Of a stretch of 64,000 nt of DNA, positions 1 through 8,915 are shown piece after piece. The DNA is taken from assembly GCA_036172665.1 (NCBI GenBank), contig CM069874.1, positions 53,364,707-53,428,706 on the forward strand, in the 5' to 3' direction. A program made the position numbers and the translations under genes. Under the pieces are notes generated by a model that had not been told where the DNA came from, ran no database searches, and worked only from the letters and a program-made list of their open reading frames with translations. Numbering within the stretch: position 1 is the first letter of the stretch; every line of letters begins with the position of its first letter. Source of the stretch: Prosopocoilus inquinatus (taxonomy: Eukaryota > Arthropoda > Insecta > Coleoptera > Lucanidae).

Positions 1-1
1 T

Positions 2-538
2 ATGAATCGTTTCAGAGAACTGAAACCAAATATTAAGCCGGACAATGCAGCCCGGCAGAGTGTTCCGATTTCTGATCAACCAACAGATCAGAAAATTGTA
101 GAGACAACTAAATCGATCCATTTCAAAAAGGTCAGACAAAAATCTACTCCATATACTAAACGAGGCCGATGGAAAGATGCCAATAAGCACACATCTTACA
201 ATACCACTAAAACAGTTAAAGCTAGAGGTAAACGGAAAGGAGATATTGATTGGAATGAGGTTTCAAGCAGCAATATAATAGTTGGCAAAAGACCAAGGCG
301 AAAGGTTAGAGAGAAGATAAATCCTTTGAGGGTTATAGAATTTTCGGACAGTGAGGAAGAAATGGAATTAGAGAAGGAAATAAAACAAGAAGAAAAACAA
401 ATAAAAGAAGAAGGAAAACAAGTGAGAGTAGCAGAAGAAGTACAGTATGTTAAATTAGAAGTGAAAGAAGAAGTACAAGAAGAGGAATTGGAGTGGGAAT
501 CGATGGTTATTATAGAAAACGATATAGAATGTTCATAG
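2..538 (+). CDS. C-terminal exon of an unrecognised basic/acidic protein (5' part outside window)
   Basis: The open frame runs in from the window edge and stops with TAG at 536-538; the ATG at 2 may be only an internal methionine, so the true start is unknown. About 178 residues are visible. The first two thirds are rich in Lys and Arg with clusters such as GKRKGD and GKRPRRKVREK that resemble nuclear localisation signals. Residues 115-165 are a Glu/Lys block (SDSEEEMELEKEIKQEEK) likely to be a charged helix or disordered tail. No enzyme motif is visible. A consensus poly(A) signal lies about 530 bases downstream, and no transposon domain is seen, so I read it as a host gene end. A nuclear role is only an inference from composition. 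Confidence 0.55.
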   Translation: MNRFRELKPNIKPDNAARQSVPISDQPTDQKIVETTKSIHFKKVRQKSTPYTKRGRWKDANKHTSYNTTKTVKARGKRKGDIDWNEVSSSNIIVGKRPRRKVREKINPLRVIEFSDSEEEMELEKEIKQEEKQIKEEGKQVRVAEEVQYVKLEVKEEVQEEELEWESMVIIENDIECS

Positions 539-1090
539 CAGAAGTGGAATTTTGTGTTCTTTGTTGCAATGTTCTTTGTTGCAATATATTTTATAAGGCA
601 GATTTTCCAGAATGTAGTGACAAAAATCATCACAGTGAATCTAAAAATGGCGACTTTTGTGATAAAAAAGTACGAGAGGAGTCAATTCTCTTACAAAACA
701 CAACTATATAGATTATATATAGTCTTAATGATAGATTAGTGCTTGGTGTAACACACACATACTTGAAATAATAGGTACTAGTTCAATTCATTCATAAATA
801 TAAGTAAATTTTTTAACAAATTACTTTTAATATGTCAAATATTTAAAAAAATGGGATATGTTGTATATTTAATTGTACATGATGAAGAAAAAATAGATAT
901 GAAATTCAGGGGGAATAATGTATAGAAAGTTTGCATTTCAAAAATTCTTACAGTGATGCTGGACCAATATTTACATTTCTCTTTTTCAGTATTTATTTTC
1001 ATATGTTGTAAGTAGTGCATTATGTATGTGTATAAATTTTGTAAGTAATTACGCTAGAAATAATTTTTAATAAAATATCGTCAATAGTGT
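539..1090 (+). other. Probable 3' UTR with AATAAA poly(A) signal at 1069-1074
   Basis: AT-rich non-coding stretch directly after the stop at 538. AATAAA at 1069-1074 is followed by a T-rich segment, as expected for a cleavage/polyadenylation site. The extent is inferred from the signal only. Confidence 0.45.
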
Positions 1091-1698
1091 AAAGAATCTT
1101 TTTCAGTTTCCTTGTTTTACAAACATTATTGCCTTAAAGTACAGGCTAATAACTTCGCCTCTTCTTTTATGTTTTGTTTTCTATGGCTTTCTCTTATTTA
1201 TTTATCATATAATTCTTCGGATTAACGCAATTTAATTGATTTTATTAAATCAACATTACTCTCGTCTCTTTTGTGACTATGAAATCCCATTATTTACAAA
1301 AGAAAATGTCTTGTATAAAAGTTACCGCCTGTAACGAGTTCTATATTAAATTATTTTCACCAAACTTTTATTTTTTTAATGGAATGTACTAATCGTACGC
1401 AACTTTTCTAATTTTTACGTGCATATTTAAACAATCTTTTCTTGGTTTCAAAACTGAAAAAATAAATTGTTGATTTACCTTTAAAAAAATTAGATTTTCA
1501 GGTCTTCTAAATTGAGGTTATTAAATTTGTTTATGAAGAAATCAAAACAATAAGAAAAATTAATTTATACAAAATTTTCCTAAAAAAAGGCACTGCACCA
1601 GAAACGTGAAAAATCGTTTCAAATTTTCTTGTGCATGTTACAGTTAAGAACTCAAGAGCAAACTTTATGTTATTAAATAATTTTTCTCTGGGCATAAA
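1091..1698. other. AT-rich intergenic DNA, nothing recognised
   Basis: No open frame, inverted repeat or terminal repeat that I can support in this stretch. Confidence 0.4.
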
Positions 1699-1763
1699 TG
1701 TACTACGATGCTCAACTTAAATGATACCAGATAAAACAGCGACATCCTACGATCGCTTTTTGA

Positions 1764-2287
1764 TAGTGCTGTAAAAGTAACGAAAAAGTTTGTACTCGTT
1801 ACCCGTTACAAAGTATTCGTTACTCGTTACTTTCGTTACTCGTTACTTTCGTTACTATAGTATAATTAAATAAAGATTCGTTACTTTCGTTACTATACTA
1901 TTATTAAATAATCAAATAATATGCGTGAATATAATTGAACTTAAAATCGTAATACCTAATAAGATTACTTTTATTATAATTTGGTTTATTACAAAAAAAA
2001 ACACTACTTACTAAAAATGCATACATAAGCCGTGGACTGTGCGTACAAACAATGTACTTACAAGTATAAACAGTTGATAAACAATCTATTAAAAACGTAA
2101 GCAACTTATAACTGAAATTACTAAATTACCAACTGAGCTCGCACTCTTTCGCATCGAAACGTGAGCCAAATCGTACGCTATGGTCATAAGAGTAACGAAA
2201 TGTTTTGGCAAGTAACGAATCGGTACTTCTAGTCTCATGTTATACCCGTTACTTAGTAACGAATACATACGGTTTGCAACAACACTA
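1764..2287. mobile_element. Non-autonomous hAT element with 8-bp target duplication
   Basis: Flanked by perfect CTTTTTGA copies at 1756-1763 and 2288-2295, the 8-bp duplication typical of hAT transposons. Ends are TAGTGCTGT and, inverted, TAGTGTTGT. The interior has many copies of CGTTACT/AGTAACG near both ends, like hAT subterminal transposase-binding repeats. No transposase is encoded. It interrupts the conserved CTTTTTGA segment of the ribozyme cassette, which is uninterrupted in copies B and D. Confidence 0.85.
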
Positions 2288-2416
2288 CTTTTTGACCTGA
2301 CATTGCAGTAGGATAGACTAATTGAAGCGGATTTGCTACCTAATAAGTCCCCCATGCAAGGCGCCATGCTTGCTGTCAAAGCATAATCAAAGTTTTAAAA
2401 ATTTTGTTGCAGCTAC

Positions 2417-2465
2417 GTCTCCGCTGACGAAGCCCCAAACAGGACTGAAACAGCTGTACAGAGAC
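2417..2465 (+). ncRNA. Candidate type I hammerhead ribozyme, copy A
   Basis: Core box CTGACGA at 2424-2430 and box GAAA at 2447-2450. Stem II is AGCCC (2431-2435) with GGACT (2442-2446), one C/A mismatch, loop CAAACA. Stem III would be the short CAGCTG at 2451-2456. Predicted cleavage follows GTA at 2458. Stem I pairs GTCTCCG (2417-2423) with CAGAGAC (2459-2465), 6 of 7. The defects suggest a slightly decayed copy of the form seen at 22036-22096. Confidence 0.65.
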
Positions 2466-2612
2466 TGCTCGAGGTTTTCACTGCAATCAAAAACGACTTG
2501 CAACAAAATTTTTAAATGATAGCATTTGACAGTTTCGTAGCCCTTATATTGAATGTTCTTAAGGGTGTGGTTCGCATACAGGAGTATCATTTAAGTTGAG
2601 CGTCGTAGTACA

Positions 2613-2804
2613 TATAAGCTAATCATCATCTAATCAACCGTAATACCGCATTGTCCGCATTTACCCTCCGGTTTGGCTTCGTCACTCGCCAAACTCGCGA
2701 ATGGCATTCGCACATTCGACTCCATAACGCGAATGCGGACGGATTTAGGCCGCAGCCCAAGGCTCCGGTCAGTCAAATAGCCTCCTTCGCGGTTAAAAAA
2801 TAAA
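2613..2804. other. CpG-rich patch of unknown origin
   Basis: GC and CpG content rise clearly above the surroundings (about 2660-2800), with an internal inverted pair GTCCGCAT near 2655 and ATGCGGAC near 2734. It probably belongs to another non-autonomous element, but I cannot define its ends. Confidence 0.3.
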
Positions 2805-2818
2805 CAAAAGATCTATTA

Positions 2819-2986
2819 AAAGAATTTGTTGCAAATCGTTTTTGATTGCAGTGAAAACCTCGAGCAGCCTCTGTACAGCTATTTCAGCCCTGTTTGGGGC
2901 TTCTTCAGTAAACCCCCTTCAATTTGTCTATCCTACCGCAATGTCAGGTCAAAAAGCGATCGTAGGATGTTTATGTTTTATCTATT
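2819..2986 (-). mobile_element. Hammerhead-bearing short element, copy B, with perfect 14-bp target duplication
   Basis: Flanked by identical CAAAAGATCTATTA at 2805-2818 and 2987-3000. Read on the - strand it starts AGATAAAACA near 2982, carries ATCCTACGATCGCTTTTTGACC as in copies A and D (given here in part), and ends GCAACAAATTCTT. At 168 bp it is shorter than copy A because the part between GACAAATTGAAG and the ribozyme core is deleted. A 14-bp direct duplication without a TIR fits target-primed or similar retro-insertion better than cut-and-paste transposition. Confidence 0.8.
2859..2908 (-). ncRNA. Degenerate hammerhead ribozyme core, copy B
   Basis: On the - strand: CTGAAGA (2908-2902), a perfect stem II AGCCC/GGGCT with loop CAAACA, GAAA, and the GTA cleavage triplet followed by CAGAGGC. 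The 5' strand of stem I is missing because of the deletion upstream, so this copy should not self-cleave alone. Confidence 0.55.
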
Positions 2987-3000
2987 CAAAAGATCTATTA

Positions 3001-3539
3001 CATATCCTAGAATGTTTTATTATTTATAAGAATAAAAGCCGCTTAACGTCATCTGATTGGCCTTTTTCACACTGTTTGAGTTACGCGCAGTGCGTAACTA
3101 GAAGTCAGGCCGCCGGGTAGCAACATTTTTACTGGCGCCTTTTAACAAGTAAATTCACATTTTGAAAAAGAGACACTGTTCATATGTGACAGAAGTGGTA
3201 AAGACTGTCAGAATTTTAAGTTAAGAAAAATTATATATGTCTGGTATTTAAATTAGGTTGTTATTGAAGTTTTGTTTCTGTCAAAACATAAAAAAATCCA
3301 ATAGGGATTTGTTGTAAAAATTTGAATTATGGAGCTTTGTGAGTCCTTTGTTCGTCAAATTTATTTCGAATTATAGAAATTTTCGAGCGAAATATTAAAG
3401 CGAAGTTTACATTCTGAATATAACGTGCGTTATTGTTCGCTGCTGTGCCTTTGTCGGAACTAAAATAACTTGATACTACAGAACGATAAAAAATTAGTCC
3501 CCAATAAAATTGTTTTAATTTGGTTATTTGTAACACCGC
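3001..3539. other. Non-coding DNA, nothing recognised
   Basis: No supportable open frame or terminal repeat between cassette B and the dispersed repeat that starts near 3540. Confidence 0.35.
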
Positions 3540-3905
3540 ATCCAGATGTATTTCGTCGTTTTATTTACTTAGCAGGTATTTGACGTAAAACGTACGACAA
3601 GTTTGTAAGTTATGCGAATACGAGTTGAGTATGCATTAAAATATTTTGCTCTGCCATAAAAATAATTTTAGGTGCGTTCGTTTATTCAATTCCATTCATT
3701 CTATTCACTCTTCTCGTGCTTTTGTCAGGTGTCTCTCTATACAGGTGAAAGTGAGAGAGAAGTACGAAAGGTGTAAACACAGAGTGAACAAAGTTGAAAA
3801 AACGAACGCAGCTTGTACAGGAGTATAAATTAATCGGAAATATCCAGCGCTCTAATTGACATTTGAAATGTCAAATGACTCTTGTCGATGATGCTTTCAC
3901 TGTCA
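3540..3905 (+). repeat. Dispersed direct repeat, left copy (right copy 8180-8410)
   Basis: Shares with 8180-8410, in the same orientation, runs such as TTTGACGTA, TAAAATATTTTG and GGAAATATCCAGCGCTCTA. The left copy is split by the MITE at 3671-3813. Both copies flank the 3.6-kb TIR element at 4395-8030, so they may be part of an older element or a duplicated target. Confidence 0.5.
3671..3813. mobile_element. Short TIR MITE, same family as 3915-4080
   Basis: Ends GTGCGTTCGTTTATTCAA and, inverted, TTGAAAAAACGAACGCAGC. It interrupts the dispersed repeat, which is uninterrupted at 8180-8410. No coding capacity. Confidence 0.6.
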
Positions 3906-3914
3906 AGCTGTATT

Positions 3915-4080
3915 AGCTGTGTTCTTTTATTCAACTCCGTTTACTCCATTTACTTTTTTTAGTACTTTCGTCTCACTTTTACTTGTACCAAAAGTTTCTT
4001 ACTTTTGGTATAAGTAAAAGAGAGACAAGAATAAGAAAAGAGTGTATAGAATGAACAGAGTTTAATAAACGAACGCAGCT
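3915..4080. mobile_element. Short hairpin-type TIR MITE
   Basis: Ends AGCTGTGTTCTTTTATT and, inverted, AATAAACGAACGCAGCT; flanked by ATT on both sides (3912-3914 and 4081-4083), a possible 3-bp duplication. The centre holds a second inverted pair around ACCAAAAGTTTCTTACTTTTGGT. Same family as 3671-3813. Confidence 0.6.
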
Positions 4081-5003
4081 ATTCTAGTTCCTTCAATTTC
4101 GCTCTTTGTAACATTAGTTGTCTTTTATTTGCACGTCAGATCAGTTCACTTTTACCCTGGATCACTTATTCAAAAATTTGTCTGTTTTATTTGGCTACAT
4201 GATCTAACCCAAAGTGATCTAAAACACTTCCCGCCTTGCAGTTACTACACCTCGAAAATTCTAGATCAGTTTGGATCAGTTGGTTCACTAGTAGAGGAGA
4301 TGTTATTTCAACTGTTTGTCAAATTACATTACTCGTCTAAACTAACTTTTGTTTTTGCTTAACTCACTGTAAAATGATGCAAAAATAATATCTTCCCACT
4401 AAGCATAGAATGTTGCATAGCATTTCTGAAACGTTTTCAACACAACAACATAGCAACATTTTGAACAAAATGTTGATAGAATATTACAAATGGTATGTGA
4501 AATGTTATGAAACACCAATATAATGTTATTACTTAACAGAATAATAACATTTATTGAAAATATCGAAATAACTTTACAACACTGCATGAAACATTACATA
4601 ATATTGTTGAAACATGATACTTTTATGATAAGTAAAGTTTTATTTAAATGTTATAATAACAACCCAAATTCAACGATGTTTCTCAATTATTTAATGCGCC
4701 CGTGCATAATAATATGGCGTCGCAACTTTTGCTGCTCTTCACTACTTTCGACTTAGATATTTTCCGATTGCTACTGATAGTGCTGATTGTCGTTGCTGTT
4801 CTTAATTTGGGGACATGAAACATCATCTATTTAATGAACAGGTAAACAGTTTATGGACTAATTTAATACTTCTACTACGTATAAAACTGAATGTGACACC
4901 TTAAGTATACTATACATATATATATAATATATATTATACATACATATATTTGGAAAATATCTTGTATTAACATATGCGCAATATGTCGCAGATTGAATTT
5001 GTA

Positions 5004-5113
5004 CTACAACGCTCAACTTAAATGGTACTCCTGCATACGAACCACACCCTTGAGAACATTCAATGTAAGGGCTACGAAACTGTCAAATGGTATCATTTAT
5101 GGTGAGCGTCGTT
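5004..5113. mobile_element. 110-bp TIR MITE, empty homologue of the 1699-2612 element
   Basis: Ends CTACAACGCTCAACTTAAAT and, inverted, ACGACGCTCACCATAAAT. Its middle (about 5030-5090) matches 2520-2583 in reverse orientation, without the ribozyme cassette. It therefore shows the pre-insertion state of the larger element. Confidence 0.65.
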
Positions 5114-5636
5114 ATATACCTCCCACCTCTTTCAAATGTTTATTGTTAAAAACGTAAAATGAAAAGGAGTAGGAACGTTAAATCATAGTTTCCTAAAGAA
5201 AAATAAAATATCTGACAATCGAAAAAATACAGGGTGTTTGAAAATTGCTAGTACAAAAAAAAAAACTGTGGCATCTGAAAGTCCTAAGAAATCCAAAAAG
5301 AAAAACATTTAAAAAAATTTCTTTTATTTTTATTTTTTTATTTTTTTCCATAAAATAACGCCATTTCCTTCACCTCATAATTCATGTAAGCGGCATTCAT
5401 TTCAGTAATAACAATGTAACAAGCTGTGACTATTGTGACAGCTTATCATCTTAACTCAGTGGCGTAACAACAATTTTAGCCAAATTTTTAGTAATTTTTA
5501 TTTCGAAAACTAAAGGACTTTTATTGGAATTTTTTTGTTGCCGAATATCAACTCACCATCTCCAATAACCAATTTATTTTGTACTGGCAATTTAAACATT
5601 CGGTATATCTCGACCCCTTACACGTGACAAAAACTG

Positions 5637-5772
5637 ATAGTGTTTTCTATTAACGTTCACTACATGCACTGAGTGTATCTCCAACTCATTTTATTACCTG
5701 AGAGTAGAAGAAGATGGGAGATACACTGAGTGCGCACTCAGTGCATTAGTGCATGTCAGTAGAAAACGCTAT
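5637..5772. mobile_element. Imperfect hairpin MITE
   Basis: Ends ATAGTGTTTTCTA (5637) and, inverted, ATAGCGTTTTCTA (5772). The arms carry CACTGAGTG-type words and the inverted pair GTATCTCC/GGAGATAC. Non-coding. Confidence 0.6.
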
Positions 5773-5922
5773 GAGTTAATTTTAAAATGTGGATATTAAG
5801 ATTCAACTTTTTTTTTAATATCTGCAAATTAGCATATTTGTTGGTGAAAGTGGTCAATGCCAGAAGAAATTTAAAGAACTATTTTACTATAATTGAAGTT
5901 TGTTCTTGTCCGATGAAAATTG

Positions 5923-6099
5923 TAAGTACAAAGTTTTCTTAATCTCAAACCGGACAGAAAAATGAAGGGAAACACACTCAACGTTTCGCTATAGATTTAT
6001 AGCTTCGTCAGGAGTGAAAATATAAATCTATAGCGAAACGTGGAGTGTGTGTCCCTTCATTTTTCTGTCCGGTTTGAGATTAAAAAAACTTTGTACTTA
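5923..6099. mobile_element. 177-bp near-perfect hairpin MITE with a hammerhead-like centre
   Basis: Left arm begins TAAGTACAAAGTTT and right arm ends in its complement; both carry CTCAAACCGGACAGAAAAAT and the inverse. The asymmetric middle on the - strand reads CTGACGA (6011-6005), a hairpin GCTATA/TATAGC, GAAA (5987-5984), then GTT and GAGTG, the last pairing with CACTC just before CTGACGA. See the findings for the ribozyme question. Confidence 0.65.
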
Positions 6100-7113
6100 T
6101 ATTTTACTATACTATATTTAATTTTGTAGTTTGACAGTTATTGCAAATATTACAGAACCTGTACTGTTCAATCTACGGTTCGTACTTTTGTTTCCGAGGC
6201 TACTCGAGGTGGTTTTTTGTTGAAGGCTCGTTATAAAAAGTACACATTTAAAAATTACTCCTAATTAAAAAGTGACATTGCTTTAGGAAAAGGGAAAAAA
6301 ACGATGCAGTTAGGCTGCACTATCGCTTTGCGATAAATCCTCGAAAGTGATGCTACATTTTAAAGTTAGAATACAGAATGCAAAGAACATACGTGAAAAA
6401 TATAGAGGTACAATGTTTTATTTTTTTTTACGCATTTTTAAAAGAGATACATTTCAGATTTTCAGTCACATCATCTAAAATGTTTTTATATTAATAAGGA
6501 AAAATTGTTGAAAAACTGATGAAGGGTAAGTAATACGATTTTTTTAATTGTTTTGACATTATAATGTATTTATATATCATTTTCTTCATTTATGTCTACA
6601 GAATTTTGTAACTTCACCGAGAACAAAATTTTTAGCACGAGAAAATAATGGTGAAGCCGTACAATTTTTTGAAACAAATGTATGATTAACAGCGATTACA
6701 TAGAAGTTTTGGACCAAACTCAACTTACCAAATAGACACAGTTGATTACGTTCTATTGTCCCCCGCCTGCAAGTACGCCTATTCGCTCGTTTAGTATTTA
6801 ATAAGCGGATTAGATTTAATAATTATTATGATCTCCACGGCTTGTATTTTTATATTTGGTGTTTCAATATATTATTTTGATTGTAAATACATATATTGAT
6901 GTCCACCGACGTTTCATTAATTGTATTAATAAACACTTTGCATAGTAAGATTCCTTCTGTGTTACAATTAGAAAATATAATCTATGTAGATACTTTAATA
7001 CTGGATATACTTCATCTTTGCATTTGGAATTTATTAAATCTATCTCTGTCTCACAAAATAAGAAAGATCTCCTTTGTAACTACTTATTATGAATACAGTT
7101 CATTACAATAGCA

Positions 7114-7162
7114 CCCTTTGGAGAGCTGTTTCGACCCTGTTTGGGGGCTCCTCAGCAGAGGG
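7114..7162 (-). ncRNA. Degenerate hammerhead core, copy C
   Basis: On the - strand: CCCTCTG, CTGAGGA (7155-7149), GCCCC-CAAACA-GGGTC, GAAAC, AGCTCTC, CAAAGGG. Stem I pairs CCCTCTG with CAAAGGG at 6 of 7 positions although its sequence differs from that of copies A and D. Stem II has one mismatch, and the base that closes stem III before the cleavage site is C instead of G. Related to copies A, B and D but decayed. Confidence 0.4.
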
Positions 7163-8179
7163 ATCGCGAAGTAATCGAACATTTTAAAGTTTACAAGTGT
7201 TAAAGTAGCTTTATTGAAGTGGGCGTTAGCATGTGTTGCATTGCTTCATATTGCTAAACTAAAAATTTGCACCAATAAGTACAGAATGAAGTAACATACA
7301 AAAAATATGTTAGGTAGTGATTCCTGCAGATTTTTAGTTTGCAAAATGATGCGATGCTAATGTGCGTTTTACTTCAAAGTTACATATCGTGTTTCACTTC
7401 TCAGTTACAAACCCCTGTCTTTTTAAATTTATTTACGGATCGATTCTAAATTGTGCGTCCTTTTAAAACCAACATTTTCTGATTATAAAGCCGCAGTCAA
7501 AAACAAATTGCAAAAAATTAACATATTAGACTTTGTTTAATCACGAAAAGTTATAAAGAAATTTGGGAATTGGGGTTATTTCCTAATTTTAAACAACTTT
7601 TTTAAATAACTTTTCATGATTAAACAAGGCGAAATTTTAAAATCGATCCGTTAATAAATTAAAAAAAGTACAGAAGTGTGAAGATGAAAAGTGAAATACA
7701 GTATGTTATGCTGTAATAGTAGTGCAATGTTTCTAAAGGAACGTCAATGACACATTCCTAAAGGAACGTTCATGAAAAAAGTATAGGAGACATAATGATA
7801 ATATTACGTTTAAATATTAATAAAACATTGCAATTTATGTTTATACAGCGTTAATAAAGAAACGTCGGATCAACATTTTTATTATAACGTTATTCTGCAA
7901 CATCGCTTACTAGGACATAGAACTATCGGTATAACGTTACTTTCTACACTAAACACGTTTAACCGGAAACATTACGTCTGACTAAATAACGTTCACAAAA
8001 TGTTTACATAACATTTTTTTGCTTAGTGGGTTCATCTGAAGATTAAAATACAGCAATCACATCTCGCATGTTTTATTTACTGTTAAATCGATCACTTAAG
8101 ATCAGTTCACTTTGGGTTAAACTGAACTTACCTGAACTAACCTGCGTTGCAAATAAAAGACAACTATTGCAACAGAATA

Positions 8180-8410
8180 CATTTTGTTGATTTATTCGTT
8201 TGACAGATGTTTGACGTACGTGAGGAGCGACAAGATTGTAGGTACAGTGAATTTGACAGTGCGTTAAACTAAATGCAATTATAATATTTTGTTGTACCAT
8301 TAAAAATTATTTTAGATAAATTAATTGGAAATATCCAGCGCTCTAGTTGGAATTGGAAATGCCACTTGTCAATGACGCTGTCACACGGCGGCCGTCATTG
8401 TCAAGTTGTA
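8180..8410 (+). repeat. Dispersed direct repeat, right copy (left copy 3540-3905)
   Basis: Carries the same ordered words as the left copy, including GGAAATATCCAGCGCTCTA. It lacks the 3671-3813 insertion. The copia element landed about 150 bases downstream. Confidence 0.5.
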
Positions 8411-8558
8411 AAACACTCTGGTTCTTTCAATTTCCCAAAACGTCATATTCTGCTCACTGAAATTTTGGGTACAGTTTTGACATTTAATTGACTTTCAAAT
8501 TTTAGAACCACTAGCGACTTAGTTAGAAATTATAATTCAGCAGAAGGCCATGTTAGTA

Positions 8559-8563
8559 GAAGT
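8559..8563 (+). repeat. Target-site duplication of copia (GAAGT), left
   Basis: GAAGT lies directly before the 5' LTR and again at 12990-12994 directly after the 3' LTR; 5 bp is the usual copia-type duplication. Confidence 0.9.
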
Positions 8564-8767
8564 TGTTGAGTTTATAATCATTTAATCAGTCATTCAATAT
8601 TGTTTGAGTATTGTAAATACATACTTAATCAAGTTAGTTTATGTCATATTTTTTTAATATGTATCGTCTAGTCTATGCATCAAGCTTTAGTTTGTAATTG
8701 CAAAATTTTGAAAAAGTTCTTGCAATAAATACATTGAAGTAAGTGTTATCGTCACTGCCAACCAACA
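8564..8767 (+). repeat. 5' LTR of copia element
   Basis: 204 bp, begins TGTTGAG and ends CAACA, identical by eye to 12786-12989. It supplies the promoter and poly(A) signals of the element; AATAAA is present at 8725-8730 (TGCAATAAATAC). Confidence 0.95.
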
Positions 8768-8781
8768 GGTTATGGGCCCAG
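8768..8781 (+). promoter_or_regulatory. Primer-binding site, complementary to the anticodon arm of initiator tRNA-Met
   Basis: GGTTATGGGCCCAG directly follows the LTR. It is complementary to the anticodon region (CTGGGCCCATAACC, containing CAU) of animal initiator tRNA-Met as I recall it. Drosophila copia is known to prime from such an internal half-tRNA, not from a tRNA 3' end. Confidence 0.85.
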
Positions 8782-8915
8782 ATACAAGGTTTGCCTCAAA
8801 TTAAGAAAATAGTGTACGAAAAAGTATATTTAAAAAACATCAACGCGGTTGCAACGTGGAGTGTCAACGAAACAAAATTTACTTTGAACTTTGTAAATTG
8901 CTTTACTCGGTAAAA

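Larger units (their letters stand above)
1728..2509 (+). mobile_element. Hammerhead-bearing short element, copy A (interrupted by a hAT)
   Basis: Begins AGATAAAACAGCGACATCC and ends near GCAACAAAATTTTT, the same ends as copies B and D. Subtracting the 524-bp hAT and its 8-bp duplication leaves about 250 bp. It is flanked on both sides by TTAAATGATA, absent as a repeat in the empty homologue at 5004-5113, so this is a target duplication of about 10 bp. There is no open frame and no poly(A) tail. Inverted segments (TTTAAAAATTTTGTTGCA at about 2394 and its complement near 2500) bracket the ribozyme. Confidence 0.7.
1699..2612. mobile_element. TIR element (MITE-like) that has received a ribozyme cassette and a hAT element
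   Basis: The outer ends are 29-bp terminal inverted repeats at 1699-1727 and 2584-2612 that differ at one base (start TGTACTACGA, end TCGTAGTACA). A possible TA duplication lies inside the ends. The body next to the right end (2510-2583) is the same sequence, inverted, as the short element at 5004-5113. That shorter copy acts as an empty site: it lacks everything between about 1728 and 2509. The insert is flanked by a shared TTAAATGATA. Three layers are therefore visible: this TIR element, the ribozyme cassette in it, and a hAT in the cassette. Confidence 0.75.
4395..8030. mobile_element. 3.6-kb element with CCCACTAAGCA inverted ends and AATGTT-rich subterminal repeats
   Basis: Left end CCCACTAAGCATAGAATGTT (4395) and right end, inverted, CCCACTAAGCAAAAAAATGTT-like (8030). 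Both ends are dense in AACATT/AATGTT/AACGTT words, as in elements with subterminal transposase sites. No transposase frame survives inside; instead it contains other small elements (5004, 5637, 5923, 7114). I saw no clear target duplication, so the superfamily is unknown. Two nearby ends of separate small elements could give the same picture. Confidence 0.45.

Noticed and set aside
8856..8915. Extra 20 N-terminal residues of the copia polyprotein
   Set aside because: The frame there begins with GTG; in a eukaryote the first ATG at 8916 is the sensible start.
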